From Amborella trichopoda (lineage: Eukaryota > Streptophyta > Magnoliopsida > Amborellales > Amborellaceae), in contig NW_006500178.1 of assembly GCF_000471905.2 (NCBI RefSeq), forward strand, positions 940,724-1,004,723: a DNA stretch of 64,000 nt, written 5' to 3'. The notes beneath the pieces were generated by a model. That model saw only the letters and a list, made by a program, of their open reading frames with translations, was not told where the DNA came from and ran no database searches. The position numbers were made by a program, and so were the translations under genes. This document shows positions 21,363 to 33,310 of the stretch, one piece after another. Numbering within the stretch: position 1 is the first letter of the stretch; every line of letters starts with the position of its first letter.

Positions 21363-22760
21363 ATTGCCCTTATTTGGCATTCACTTGGGGCACCAGGTGA
21401 ATGGCAAAGAAGTAGACACCTAAGACACGGTGAAAAGGAAAACATTTTTTGAAGGATCATTCTTTTGAATGACCAGTACTTTTGGGTAGGTGGTACGTCG
21501 ATGGATGCTTTTGATCTATAAAACATCGAACTATCACAACTATCTTTGAGTCAGTGTGGTTGAGAGGTCTCCGACAATCAGGATCTGAAGTGTCAGTCAA
21601 CATGAACCGTGCTATCTTTGACCCGGTGACATTCCTTGTTGTAGTCACTCCAATGCTACTTGGGAAGCTGCCAGTGTAGCCATCTTTGACTTTAGACCTC
21701 TTTCTCGGGGTCTGATTCTCCAATCGAATGAGATATTGATTTGGAAGAAATGATGGGATGATGAATTTCTAGCTAAATAAACTTCTTGTTCGCCTTTGAT
21801 TCTGATTATTGGGGTCCACAAGTTCAGACTTTTTGGTATGAGAACCTATGGGTTGGTCACTATTTTCCTAAGGGTTTGCAAGGATGGCAATTCAGGATTT
21901 GGTGGCGGTGGACGCATAATATCCAAGCCTCCATGAAATCATTGGTTTTTTAAAAGTTTTTAGAAAGTTTTGAAGATAGGTTGAATTTTGAAATAGAAAC
22001 AGAGTTTCGGGCTACATTTTAACAAAAGAAATTAAGGTTTTTGAAAACTCAAGAGACACATAGGGGAAATTTTGAAGATGGATGAAAAATTTTGAAATAC
22101 AAGTTTTGGTAAGCAGTTTAGCCTCATGCTACCATGGAGCTCTCTTCTTCTTCTTCTTTTTTTCCATGAACATGCCGAGCCTCTACTTGGGACTTTTAGG
22201 ACGAGGAATCACTAAGTACTTCCTCATCTTCCAATCTTGGCTCTTATGTGACAATTCAAGGAAGACTTTTGCTTGTTTTTTCAAGCAAATCGCCGTCTTG
22301 GATAATATAAGATGTGCCTCATAGTGCTCAAAATATCCTTAGACTTCCAATTTTGTTCCTCCACTACCATTCTTTTGAAGTTCAGATAGTCGAGTCTCTT
22401 CAAGTTTTACTTGGACTGATGTCTTCCTTTGCTTTCTGACGACATTTTGACTTAAAAGGAGAAGAATTTCTTGAGATTTTGAAGAAGAGACAAAAAGATA
22501 GAGAAGTTTTATTTTTCCATGTTTGTCAAAATTTGAATCTCTTAGATAATTGCTTTATATGATATGGACATATAGATTTGTTGGTATTTTACTAATTCCT
22601 GGGGGCAACTTACTATTTTCTTTCCTATAATATAGGCTTTCTAATTGTTTTATATTTCGTAAATGATGGCAGCAAGCTCATTAAAACCCCAACTAGAATA
22701 ATGGACTCATGCATCGATTTGGATGGAGATTAAAAATGGAAGTATAGAGATTGGTGGTAC
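21363..22760. other. Unassigned region
   Basis: No motif is recognised. A minus-strand open frame (21457-21723, basic start NQTPRKRSKVK) and charged minus-strand translations near 22100-22480 might be remnants of one gene. I find neither splice signals nor a family match, so I do not call a CDS. A poly-T/CTT stretch lies at 22145-22165. Confidence 0.3.
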
Positions 22761-23117
22761 ATGGATAACATTGATGGGGAAAATTCACAGTGGGGTATCA
22801 ATGGTAGTGCAAAAGTATGCAATGTTATGGATACTGATGATGAAAAAGATTTGGAAGGGGGTGTCATTGTTAGTAGTGGAATTTGTGAATTTATGAATAA
22901 CGGTGAAGGAGAAAGAAGTATTATTATCGATCCATATGTGGGCATGAAGTTTCTATCAGAGGAAGAGGAAAAATTGTCCTATAATGAATATGCACGGTGG
23001 GTCAGATCTAGCATGCACATTGGAGCCCATGAGAAGTCATTGCGTAAAGGATCCACAACTGCTTGTATACCTGTGTTCAAAGGAAGGTTTTCGTATCAAT
23101 ACTGGAAATATTTATGA
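22761..23117 (+). pseudogene. FAR1-type DNA-binding domain remnant
   Basis: A 118-codon frame has an acidic N-terminus and then IDPYVGMKFLSEEEEKLSYN with EYARWVRSSMHIG. This closely follows the FAR1/FHY3 domain pattern (PYVGMEF...A..FYNEYA...GF..R). The zinc-binding region downstream is degenerate: the expected Cys before S-K-E-G-F is absent. No transposase core follows. FAR1-family proteins derive from Mutator-like transposases, so this may be a MULE remnant or a decayed FRS gene. Its last 40 bp are part of a repeat shared with the insertion at 5041-5411, which favours the transposon. Confidence 0.6.
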
Positions 23118-23420
23118 TAGCCTTAAAATATATTTTTTCTTTATTTATAAAGTTTAAATCTTAAAAAATAGTGTCGATCAAAAGATCTATGAAAACTTGA
23201 AAATTGGCAGCCCAAAAATGTGTTACAAAATACACTATTTCTAAAACATGAAATCCATTTTTTTCTCATGTCCATGTATCTTGATGTCTAGATGGTCAAT
23301 TTGACGATATATGGACATCAAAACAACCTCTTCTAGTGAAATTTTTGAGGTAGGTTCAAATTTGATTGTTTATAGCCTCGGCTCTGGCTCTATATAAACT
23401 TTTCCCTTTTTTAAATGAAA
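23080..23420 (-). repeat. Inverted relative of insertion 5041-5411
   Basis: The reverse complement starts GGGAAAAGTTTATATAGAG and follows the insertion at 5041 through CACTAGAAGAGGTTGTTTTG and GACATGAGAAAAAAATGGAT to the end of the FAR1 ORF. Confidence 0.65.
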
Positions 23421-23554
23421 TCTTAAATTCTCATATCTAGTTTATAAAAAATATTTGGTTTATATAAAAAAAATGACCAGAAAAGGAAAAGGATTGGTGA
23501 TGTGTCCAATTTCTGACGTCATGACACCGATTCATTCATGATGCCAGCATATGA

Positions 23555-23653
23555 GCTCAAGGCATTTCTCGTCTTAAAGAGCGGAAGGAGGTCATGTTGG
23601 GGCGCATGGAGGAGCTCAAGGCGAAGATTCATGAAGCTCTCGACTGTTTTTAG
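23555..23653 (+). pseudogene. C-terminal tail of antisense coiled-coil ORF (copy D)
   Basis: The frame reads SRLKERKEVM then MEELKAKIHEALDCF and stops. This matches the ends of the coiled-coil ORFs of copies A (...GKINELIDRF) and B (...AEINKIIDRF) in charge pattern and stop position. Sequence upstream of about 23530 is unrelated AT-rich DNA, so only the tail survives. It is antisense to the gag-like remnants that follow. Confidence 0.5.
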
Positions 23654-24660
23654 GGATTCATGAGCTTCTCACTTTTTTTCCATTTTCTCTTCCATCCCAT
23701 TTGTAGATTTTGAGATCCGTTCAAATTTTTGTAACTTTTCGACACATGCATGGAATGATTCTTCTTCTTTACTTCTTATGTCTTATTTGCTTGATGGCTC
23801 GCTTCCCTTGTTTATGCTTTGTGCCTATCTTTTATCCCCTCAAGAGGGGGATAGGGGATGAGCTGGAGGTATGCTGGAAGTGAATTTGGACGCTTCCATG
23901 CCTGACTTGAATGTCTGCCAGGATTTTCATCTATGTCCTTGGGGCGTGTGCCGTTTCTAGTTTTCACAAGAACCCTATATCTTTTTTTTTGCCTATGATG
24001 CCCTTGCGGGTTTTCGTTGTGTCTGTCTTTTGAGGAGGTAGTTTTAGGGTCATACCGCCGTGACTTTGGGGAGGCGTGTTTAAGGTCGTACCTTTGAGAC
24101 CGCTAGATTGGTGTGCTTTTGAGATCTTGCATCGAGACCAAACGAAGGCATATTTTAAGGCCGTGCCTTTGAGACCATGTGTGATGGAATTTAACGTCGT
24201 GCCACTAGGACGTAAGTGTATAGTTTAAAGTCGTATAACCTGGACTATTGTGCGAAGCAGTTTAACGTCATGCGGTGAGGACAAGTGCTAACAATTTAGA
24301 GGTCGTGTAGCTAGGACCGTAGGGATAATATTTCTTCAAATACCTCCCATTGAGTAGGGCATGGCTTTGTAGAACTTGCTCCTATTGAGTTCTCCAATAC
24401 CTCCCCCAAGTCGGGTTCTAAGGCCATTGGGACTTCTTCTCAGGCTTTGGATTTAACAGCCGATTAAATGTCTCTTCTGGAGTGGGTCAATGAGTCTTCT
24501 TTTTGGTGGCAAACGCTATGGCATCTCAAACACCTAAGAATTCAACCTTTTGGGCGATCGTCTTCCTTATCTGCTTGCTATGTCGTTTACTGACATGGCA
24601 AAGTTTGAGTTCCTAATTAAGAGACTCAAAATCTAGGCATTCCATGGTGAATTCAGAAAG
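23654..24660 (-). pseudogene. Copy D: 3' spacer, pol tail and gag C-part
   Basis: From high to low coordinates on the minus strand, FESLNQEL...SKRHSKQIRK (about 24640-24560) matches copy A's FDTLNREL...SKAQRKHLRK. About 24350-24310 gives YLKKYYP, the usual C-terminal end of Tat-like pol. A minisatellite of roughly 45-bp units with ACGTTAAA/ACGACCTTAAA blocks fills 24050-24320. Several stops are present. The layout implies a deletion fusing gag to the end of pol. Confidence 0.45.
24050..24320 (-). repeat. GTCGTGCC/ACGTTAAA minisatellite
   Basis: Degenerate units of about 45-50 bp occur, for example TTTAACGTCGTGCCACTAGG and TTTAACGTCATGCGGTGAGG. Read on the minus strand, GCATGACGTTAAACTGCTT also appears near 52169 (one mismatch), linking this spacer to the array at 51600-52165. 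Confidence 0.55.
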
Positions 24661-25094
24661 AGACTTTGAGAGGGGAGAAGGGTTTGGCGAATCAGGGGTG
24701 GAGGAAGGAACATAGCTTTTAGGGTCATCACTTAAATTGGACTGAACTGGGTTGCACTCGGGGTCATCACCTTGTATGGACCAATGAAGGGTGATTTTAG
24801 AGTCTTCACTTTTATCCGGCTGATCTTGGATCCCTCTCCCTGTAATGTATTGACCGTCTTCGGTAAAAACAAATTGCCTTGAGACGAAGTCATACAGAGT
24901 AAGAAGACGGGGAAGGGAGGAAAGGAGTGCCGTTTTGGTTGGGCACTGTGGAAGTTGAACCCCTAGTGTTGAGCTTGTGAGACCTTTTTATTTTCCTTTC
25001 TTTTCTCAGCCGGTTGGGGCTCTTGAGCCCGAGTTATGGGCATCGATTGGCCTGATGAACGACCTCCCTCTTTAGGCTTTTCATTTTGCTGCGG

Positions 25095-25340
25095 TCATGA
25101 TATACTTCCCATGGTTCGAGCGCCTTTGCAGAGGTTTGAAGGGCCTATGCTTTTGAGGCGCGAAGGGCAGGGATTTGAGTTTGTTCGGGGTTCGTCCTGT
25201 TGTGGAGTTTTGACCTCATGAGCCTTCTGTGGATGCGATGTGTTGCTTATAACTATCTTGCCGCTTTGTATATACCTTTCCAAAATGGTTTGAAATCCAA
25301 AATAGTGACACAAGTCATGCCCTTCCTGTTGATGACATGG
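25095..25340 (-). pseudogene. Copy D gag zinc-knuckle remnant
   Basis: The minus-strand translation gives CPCHQQEGHDLCHYFGFQ, comparable to CPYHQIWGHDLSEC of copies A and B (a CX2HX4HX4C-like knuckle). It continues into a proline- and glutamine-rich tail. The last cysteine is displaced and a frame break separates it from gag upstream. Confidence 0.55.
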
Positions 25341-25499
25341 GCACCATGTGTTTTACTCTTTTTCTATCGTTTGTTTTAGTTTCTTAGGTATACGAGGTGT
25401 GATCATTTCTTGCCACACCATTATGTGAAAGAGGATGGGGAATAGGTGAGGAGACAGTTCAGTCGCAGGGACAGTGTCAGTTGGCTATTATTATACCGT

Positions 25500-27319
25500 G
25501 ACCATGTGCGAAGCTTCCGGAGCTTCGAAAGCCTTCTTGAGATTATTCAAATTGATATGCCCCTTCTGGATTAGGGCTTTGGTGCTCTGTGAGTTAAACA
25601 CGATCTTGCACGGGGTGGCCTAACATTCGGTCATAAGCACAATAGTTGGCGTGATTGACAAGTCCGGCTTGATCTGACCTTCTAATGATAGGAAGGCCAC
25701 CATGTCTTGTTCAATCAACATTTTCAAGAGAGTCAATACCCATGCTTTGTTGAAGCTGCATGTTTGGCTCAATCTCCGCTCGAACTGTTCGATATGATAG
25801 TAACTTTGTGGCGGGGGTACCCTATTGTAGCTTCGTGTTTGGAGTTGCTGCTGCTGAGACTCCCCTTGACTCCCAAATGGTAACCCTCGAGAGGTATCTA
25901 ATGTTTGGAGATGGACAACATTAGATGGGGGCTTAGGATGAAGAGGCATGGTCGTGACTGCCGCGCTGACTAAGTTCCTTTGTTGGCTAACGTGAGGGTT
26001 AGACCTGTTGTCGACAGAATTATGAGTTTGACCTCCCATTGAGGTCTGAGCTCGATCTCCTCTGTGATCCTTTAGCAAGCTTTCTATTTTGGCTGATTTT
26101 GTGATCATGTCAGAGAAAGTGGTGGGATTAGAAGCTTCGACATGCAAATAAATTTCTTTCTTCATGTTTCTCACGTACGTTTGTACAACATCAATTTCAG
26201 TCATGAGATTGGTTTGGTACATGGCGAGATCCCTCCATCTCTAGATGTACTCGCTCACTGACTCATCCATCTCCTGAGTCATTGTGAGAAGTTCTATTGA
26301 TTGAACATTCATTTATGCTTCGTTGAAGCGCTTCTAGAATAACTGCTCTATTTCTTCCTAGAAATAAACTGAGTTTGGGGGAAGGCGAGCATACCACTTA
26401 TAGACGGGCCCAACCAATGTCTCTACAAACTGCCGAAGAAGCAGTCTGGAGTTTGAAGCTGATTCTTGGCATGTCGACACGAAATGAGCCAACTGCTGCT
26501 GAGATGAGCTCGTGCCATCTAAAACTGGTAACTTGCCTTTTTGATATCCGATGGGAAAAGGTATTTGATCAATGAAAGACAGGTAAGGCTTCTTGCATTG
26601 AACACTTTCTTGTGTCTTCGATGTTTGTAAGCCTTTGATGCTTCTATTGATCATTCTCTGGATGTCTTCTTGAGAGAACATTGATGGCATAGCTTGAGAG
26701 GGTACATTGGGCTGGTCATTGAAGGAGACAGGAGGGTTTAGATGCTGTGGGGTTCGAGCCATAGGAGGAGGCTGAGGTCTCTCTTCTTCCTCGCGCTGGG
26801 GCTCGAGAGGGGAGTTTTCCTCTCGATGCGAAGACACTATGAGTTGAGCATCTTTGAGTCCGTTGAGCCTGTCCATGATGCTGTTCAACATGTTCCCAAA
26901 GCAGGCCATTGGATTTTCAGGTCCATCCCCCTCATGGCTTACTACCATTACGTCGACTTTCTTGTCAGAGTCAGGTAATTTGGCAGGAGGGGTGATTTTG
27001 GTCCTCTTCACATCTCGATTTGGCAATCCAGGCAATAAGGGCTGAGGTTGACCTGATTCGGCTTGGGATTGCCTTGCAGTTCGAGTAAGTACTAGCTTCG
27101 GATGGCCTGGGGGCCGCATTACTACTGGGTCTGACGCTTTAAGGGCTTGGGGCCATCGCTCAACCCGAATGAGCTCAAGACGGCCTTGGGGCCATATCTC
27201 TTCCATTGGCTTGTGACGGCCTTGGGGTAGTGGATCGGATGAACTGGGCTCTTCTTCTGTATCGTCACAATACAACAGTGAACAATGTCTCTCATCTCAG
27301 GTTCTTCCATGACTTGCAA
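25500..27319 (-). pseudogene. Ty3-gypsy (Tat-like) gag, copy D
   Basis: Read from 27319 down: a Pro/Arg-rich N-part, then a predicted matrix/capsid segment with FGNMLNSIMDRLNGLKD. The gag core follows, with YQKGKLPVLDGTSSSQQQL, LLLRQFVETLVGPVYKWYA and LPPNSV. After two stops (about 26358 and 26250) come RWRDLA, a segment like LHVEASNPTTFSDMITKSAK, and a Q/P-rich spacer ending near 25560 with LNNLKKAFEAPEASH. This is the retrotransposon gag domain order of Tat-lineage elements. Stops and frame changes show it is dead. Protease is not found in this copy. Confidence 0.75.
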
Positions 27320-27571
27320 AGGGTAGAATTGGTTTTATTTTAGTAAGTCTGTGGAGATTGAAGACTCTGCTTTTAGCTTCCGGAGCAGCACTTTCATCCC
27401 CTTTGTCTATTTAATTCGCAGGCTCCTGTAGACCTTCTCCTAGAATCAGAACTGATTTTGATGTACCTCTTGACTAGCTCGCCTCATAGAGATGAGGGCA
27501 AAGTTAATCAATTTGGACAATGTGTGGTACCCTGAGAGGAGGGAGCTTGGAGTCAATTTTGACAACTTGGG

Positions 27572-28063
27572 TCAGCCTTGAGGAGGGGTACTGTGTTTGG
27601 ACATCTTCGGTTGCCCCATCTTGCCACGAGTCCAACCTCTAGGGCCATTTCGCTCGTGTGAAGAGGGAGTAGTAGACATGATGGTACTTGAAGGAAACTT
27701 CTTCGAGTACCACATAGTAAGGGGCTTCGGGGTAGTGAGGGGCATGTTCGATGCTCCTTTCACTTTACTGCCGGTAGCATCATTGGACCTGCAGGTGTGC
27801 GCATGGTCCACAACAATGTTTGGGGTGGTTTGTGACCCAACCCTTGGTGAAGCGAAAGGCTGGGTATTTAAAATACTCGCCTTCTTAATTGGAGCGGCCT
27901 TAGGGCTTTCAACATACATGTGCATTTTCTTGAGAGACTCTCCATTGCCTCGAAAGTCGTGTGCTCATTTGGTTCCAGCCATTGGGCTGTCCCGAGCTGA
28001 GAGATCAACATACGATGCATTGGTTACTCGAAGGCCACATGTGGTGGGCTCAGTGGTTAGGTG
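27572..28063 (-). pseudogene. Gag N-terminal region, copy D
   Basis: The minus-strand frame is rich in Pro, Ser and Lys (SILNTQPFASPRV...). It is loosely similar to 63553-63972 of copy C (SMLNAQHM...). It runs to the chromovirus insertion at 28063, whose other side (39056) continues the leader. Confidence 0.45.
28059..28063 (+). repeat. Target site duplication, left
   Basis: AGGTG immediately precedes the 5' LTR and is repeated exactly at 39056-39060. The paralogous uninterrupted site in copy B has a single AGGTG at 58153-58157. Confidence 0.95.
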
Positions 28064-28299
28064 TGTAAAGGCCACAATTCAATTGAGTCTGATCACTTGC
28101 GGCAAAAGAGAGAAGAAGCCGAAAGAGACTGGAGCGCATGCCCGGCACTAAGGGCGAATGATAGCGCCGTCCATGTGATTTGGCCTAGTATCCATGTAAC
28201 ATGGAGGCAATGCCGCGTGCAAATGAGGGTATTGCCGGAAGGAAGCGTAACGTTGGGCACGTGAGGAGGCTTAGCGCCATGAGTGACGAGAGAAAGATA

Positions 28300-28560
28300 A
28301 ACTGAAGCATCATCGGGAGCGTATCGCCGTTTGGAGCATCGCCACGAGCATATCGCCTTCTGGAGCAATGTCGAGAGCGTATCGCCATCTGGAGCTTCGC
28401 CGAGAACGTGTATCGCTGTCTGAAGCTTCGCCGCGAGCGTATCATCATCTGGAGCATCACCGTGCATGTATCGCCTTCTGAAGCATCCCGCGAGCCTATT
28501 GCCATCTGAAGCATCACCGCGAGTGTGTTTCCATCAGGAGCGTCGCCGCTCGGAGTAATG
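28300..28560 (+). repeat. 29-bp minisatellite in 5' LTR
   Basis: About nine degenerate units of the form GAGCATCGCC-GAGCGTATCGCC-TCTG occur here. The 3' LTR carries about fifteen. The unit seldom contains a stop in any frame, so long spurious ORFs run through it on both strands. Confidence 0.85.
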
Positions 28561-28705
28561 CTGTGCATGGATGATCAAGTGTGCAGCCATCTGCGGTGTC
28601 AGTGCTGTGCCGTACCTGTCAGGGCCGTACGAGTGACGCCAGCCACAACTATTTTCTCAACCACCCTGCGATGTCAGCCATAGTTGGCCTCACCTATCCA
28701 CGTGC

Positions 28706-28712
28706 CTATAAA
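28706..28712 (+). promoter_or_regulatory. Chromovirus LTR TATA box
   Basis: CCTATAAAT is conserved at the same place in the 3' LTR (36691-36697), in a CACCTA...GTGCC setting followed by a pyrimidine-rich stretch. It is the likely core promoter of the element. Confidence 0.65.
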
Positions 28713-31085
28713 TCATGCCCCTCCTCAGCTTCAGCGCCGTTTCCCTCTCTTTCCCTCAAACTTTCTCTTTCTAGAGAGCCTTGTGCTGCTGTCGTTGGGA
28801 GGATACCACTGGAGCAAGGGGCGACCTAGGCGTGAAGGCCTAGGAGTGAGGCAGCCATGGGGGAGTAAAGGGCAACCTGCACAAGGAAGTTTAGGGGCGC
28901 CATGACCTTTAGTTAAGTGGATTTAGTGCTATACCTCCCTTAGATTCACTTGAATGGGATACGATCGATAAAATGAACGAATGTAGAGTGGAAGAAAAAT
29001 GTGGAATAATGCTTGAACATGGGCTATGAATTTTGAAAATATAATAGAGTTATTTCCTTACCAAACTTACAAGTTTGCTTGATATGATTAAGACTGAAAT
29101 TATGACTTAAGTCAATCTATAAGATGGTGTATAATATGGTGATGGCATGTTAATGCTTGAGGGAAGGAGATTTTCCAGCAACTGTGCAGGCTTTGCCTTG
29201 TGATTTTCGCTGACCAAACGACTCCCGAATGGGTCCAAATTGATTTTAAATGAAAGATATACATGTCTAGCTAAAGTTTTCTTTTTGTATCATGATAAAT
29301 GTCACATGGATCAAAAGATGTGGCCTAAAGCGTGAGACATGTCACTGCTCATAGTCACTGTAAATTCCAGCAACTGTGACTCTTTTTGGGCCGCACTCTT
29401 GGCCTGGAAAACAACGTTTAAATTTTCTAAAATTGCCACAGTTGGAAAGTCCTACGAATAGACTTCAAGTTACATGCTTTTAGATTTTCGAAACTTCCCA
29501 TAAATTTTGAGTTATATCCCAAACTGTGTGAGTGTGTCACTGCCCACTGTTTTTAGCAACTATTATTTGTTTAGAACTAAATTTTCAACCAAACTAATGA
29601 GGTCTGATTTCTGTGATAAGTGAAACATTGGAATTCTCTCATCTAGCTATTAATTGAAGCATTAAAATTCCCTTGATAAGCGACAAGTATGAATGCTATA
29701 AATAATTGCCATGCATATGCCACAAGGTTATGTGAAAGATGCTCCACAATAATGTGCTATGTGAAAAGTGATAAGCCCCATATTGACATGATTATTTCAT
29801 AATGAAAGTTTCATGATAGGTGCCAAAATGCCATTGATGATATCCATGAGTAAATGTTATGCTACGATTCATGTATGAAATGTTTCGTGTTGATTGCCAT
29901 ACTGATATGATGAGAATGTGATTTATTTATTATGAAACATTGAATTGGCATGAATGAATAGAATACTCGAGTGAGAGATGAGGCCCTAATGATGACCACT
30001 ACGCAATGGGACACCCATTGGTAGTAAACACTGCTCTGTTATATCAATGTGAGAATGGCTATTGTTTATGGATACTGCCAATACGCAATGGGTCACCCGT
30101 CGGTAGTGGAGATTGATGCACTCAGGCAGTAACGCCAGCATGTTCGCTAACCTGCATAATGACAGGAACTGGTTAGGGGAGAAAAGAAGGTTGCTATCTG
30201 TGATTCATGCGACAAAATACATGATTGATTGATGCTTTGTAAGGTAAAGGCCTGTTGAACCCACAATGCGTGCTAGGGATTGTGTGTGAGTTTAGGGTAT
30301 TATGAAGCGGACTGCCCCACTTGTCATTACCCTCTCTAATGTGGGATGGCAGAAGTCCTAAGCAACGGGTTTGGCTTGGCCTAATGGATAAGACTTCTAC
30401 TAGCAGGTGTAGGGGAACTAGGGAGTGAGTGTGTAACAATAAATTGTGACTGTGATTTCCTGTAGTTATAATAACTGCATAATATTATATATAATTGATG
30501 CATTGTTGCTTGGATATCCTGTTTATAATTGATGTACTGATCATATGACCAATATACATGACTACTGCTCTGCCACTGATTATGGTATAGTACACTGTAT
30601 ATTGCACATGGGTAGATTTGTTATCAAGGTATAACACTAGATATGCTTACTAAGCTTCAAAGCTCATTCCATTATTTTTCCTCCTTGTAGACTGAAAGTG
30701 ACAGGTTCAGAGTTGGGAGTGCTAGTTGCAGCTAAAGATCGAAGCGACCATTCGGAGAAGGATTTTTAGATCTAGCTGAGCTCTAAGCCCTATTTGTACT
30801 GCTTTCTTTGAACTATGTAACTCTGGGCCCTGGAGTCCCGAACTCTATTGTACTACCGTTGGGCTGTAATGTAATGTAATGAAACATATTTCCTTATGAA
30901 TTTGCTAAGTTTTAAATTTTTAGGCTTGTGAGCATTGACTTTCGTTGGTTTGCTTGATTATCGAGAATAAGGAGTTGAGTTTGCTCCTACCCGAGTAACA
31001 AATGCTACATTGGGATCACGAACTTGCGCTTGGTCACCCTCCATCATCAGGGATGAGGCAGTCGGGGGTGGGGTCGTGACAGTTA

Positions 31086-31097
31086 TGGTATCAGAGC
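31086..31097 (+). other. Primer binding site (tRNA-iMet)
   Basis: TGGTATCAGAGC, exact complement of initiator tRNA-Met, lies four bases after the LTR end. Confidence 0.95.
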
Positions 31098-31196
31098 AGC
31101 CAGGATAGGTTCTTTGGCTTAGGTAGTTAGGAGGGGAGTCTTTAGAATAGCTTTGGGGTAGACAAGTGACTGGGTGCTCTTGCGGTTAGGTTGAAG

Positions 31197-32150
31197 ATGC
31201 CGAGAGCTCGTACCCACAATGCTAGTTCCAGCAATGAGAACACCGACATGATCTGTGAATTCTATAGGATTCTAGGGGCTATGACCTAGATGATGAAGGA
31301 GTCAATGCCCACCTAGTCTACCCCTATCCTGGAACAGAATGATAGTAGCCTTTTGGAGAGGTTTAGAAGGTTGGCGCCCCCAACCTTTTTGTGGCAAGGG
31401 GGGGTAGAGAAGGCCGAAAGATGGAAGAGATAGATAAAGAAGATTCTACAAGTATTACACTGCTCGGATGCGCATAAAGTTAGACTTGGGACATTCATGC
31501 TAGAAGGAGAAGTTGCGCACTGGTGGGACACAGTAAAGCAAACCTGGAGGGAGTTAGGAATCGAACCCACCTGGACGAACTTTCTGGCATCCTTTGATGA
31601 GAAATACTTCCCAAACTCAGTTAGGGAAAGGAAAGAAGTAGAATTTATTGAGATCCAACAGGGGAACATGATTGTGGAGCAATATGTCATTAGGTTCGCA
31701 AAACTCTCTAGGTACGCGCCCCATATTATAAACACCGAGGTGCAGAAGGCAGCCAAATTTGAAAGGGACCTACGGCTAGATTTAAGGGGTAGAGTGATAT
31801 CGGCCAAACCTAAAGTCATACACCCCATTGGTAGACCTCGCCCTGAAGATTGAGAGAGACTGCGAGGTTCATCGATGTCGTTGGGGAGGCTCGGGAAGAC
31901 AACCCGACAAGTTCCAAGAAGAGATGTGAGAAGGAGGCCATACTAGCTAAACCCGAAAACCTAGAGGTATCTCTTAGGCAGCATGAGTAATGATCGACGC
32001 CCGAGTTGTACTCATTGTGGGAAGGACAACCACACTACCAAAGATTGTTACCGGCAGAAGAATGTGTGCCTAAGGTGCGGCAAGCAGGGTCACTAGGCTA
32101 GGAAATGCCTTATGATGAAGACCAAGGACCACCCGAAGACTCAAGGATGA
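31197..32150 (+). pseudogene. Chromovirus gag
   Basis: From the ATG at 31197 the frame reads LLERFRRLAPPTF and then FMLEGEVAHWWD, RELGIEPTWTNFLASFDEKY and MIVEQYVIRFAKLSRYAP, the standard capsid region. Three TAG stops lie before 31450, at positions where Gln would be expected. A frameshift near 31825 continues VDLALKIERDCE. Two zinc knuckles follow from 32007 (CTHCGKDNHTTKDC, then CLRCGKQGH with a TAG where Trp is usual). It would form the particle if intact. Confidence 0.88.
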
Positions 32151-32600
32151 GTGTTCGCCCTCATAGAACAAGAGGCCAAGCCATCCACCTCAGTGATCCA
32201 AGGTACACTCTCAATTTGTGATACTAAAGCTAGAGATTTAATTGATCCTGGATCTTCTCACTCATTTGTTGCACCCCACTTTGCTTGCCATTTGAATGTT
32301 GCACCTGCACACCTTAACTACACTCTGGTAGTATGCACACCAATGGAAGGCTCTATGGAAACAGGTCGAGTGTATAGGCAGTGTAAGGTTTCAATTGATG
32401 GGCATGACTTGCTAGTGGACTTGATTCATCTAGACATTCAAGACTTTGATGTCATTCTGAGCATGGACTGGTTGTACATACACCATGCTATTACCAACTG
32501 CCATGGTAAGACTGTGACTTTTAGGCATTCTAACCAAGTGGAGTTGCACTTTGAAGGTATTAGAGATGCTGCCCCGCTACATTTTGTCTCTACCCTCTAG
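32151..32600 (+). pseudogene. Chromovirus aspartic protease
   Basis: About 150 open codons, in frame with the zinc knuckles, contain the catalytic motif as LIDPGSSHSFV (family DSG/DTG-A-S). The catalytic Asp remains but the triad is altered. The downstream segment DVILSMDWLYIHHAITNC is also typical. The domain would process Gag-Pol. A one-base shift near 32635 moves the reading frame before RT. Confidence 0.88.
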
Positions 32601-32635
32601 GCCTCTCGCCTTTTGACTAAGAAATGTGAAGGGTA

Positions 32636-33310
32636 TTGGCTTATGTAGTGGAAAATCGAGGTGTTCAGTCCCAGTTAGATGGGATACCCATGGTGAAGGA
32701 GTACCCTGAGGTATTCCTTGAAGAACTGTCATCCCTACCTTCGGTAAGGGAAATTGAATTTGTGATAGATGTAGTCCCGAGCACCGTGCCCATCTTTAAA
32801 GCACCATATAGGATGGCCCCAGCAGAGTTGAAGGAATTAAAAGAGCAGTTGAAAGAATTGTAAGATAAGGGGTTTATCCGACCCAGTGTGCCACCCTGGG
32901 ATGCACCCATCCTATTTGTGAAGAAGAAAGATGGGTCTCTGAGGCTATGCATAGACTATAAGCAGTTGAACCAAGTAATGGTAAAGAATAAGTATCCTCT
33001 GCCTAGAATCGATGACCTTTTTGATAAGCTCCAAGGGGCCCAAGTGTATTCAAAGATTGATCTCTGATTAGGGTATCACCAACTAAGAGTGAAGGAAGGG
33101 GACATCACGAAGATGGCCTTAAGAACTCGATACGGTCATTACGAGTTCCTTATGATGCCGCTCAGACTAACCAATGCTCCTGCTGCATTCATGAATTTGA
33201 TGAATAGGGTGTTCCGATCTTTTCTAAATGACTTTGTGGTGGTCTTTATTGATGATATTATGGTATACTAAAAAAGCTGGGAGCTACATGAGCCGCATCT
33301 AAGATCTGTT
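32636..33310 (+). pseudogene. Chromovirus reverse transcriptase
   Basis: The frame reads [65 protein letters not shown] and [16 protein letters not shown]. The catalytic FIDD motif is present. In-frame stops interrupt at 32861-32863, 33065-33067 (CGA to TGA in the D-L-R-L-G-Y-H motif) and 33269-33271. It is inactive as it stands. Confidence 0.92.

Larger units (their letters stand above)
28064..31081 (+). repeat. 5' LTR of chromovirus
   Basis: This 3018-bp LTR runs TG...CA. It contains a 29-bp minisatellite (about 28300-28560), a TATA box (TATAAAT, 28706-28712) and long AT-rich 3' sequence. It lacks a ~180-bp block that the 3' LTR has after ATTGCCG. Confidence 0.93.

Noticed and set aside
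21457-21723. A possible host gene fragment on the minus strand
   Set aside because: I see no recognisable motif, splice site or conserved partner in the window. Kept only as an unassigned region.
28093-28568. Overlapping minus-strand ORFs of about 125 codons
   Set aside because: These are the same minisatellite read on the other strand of the 5' LTR.
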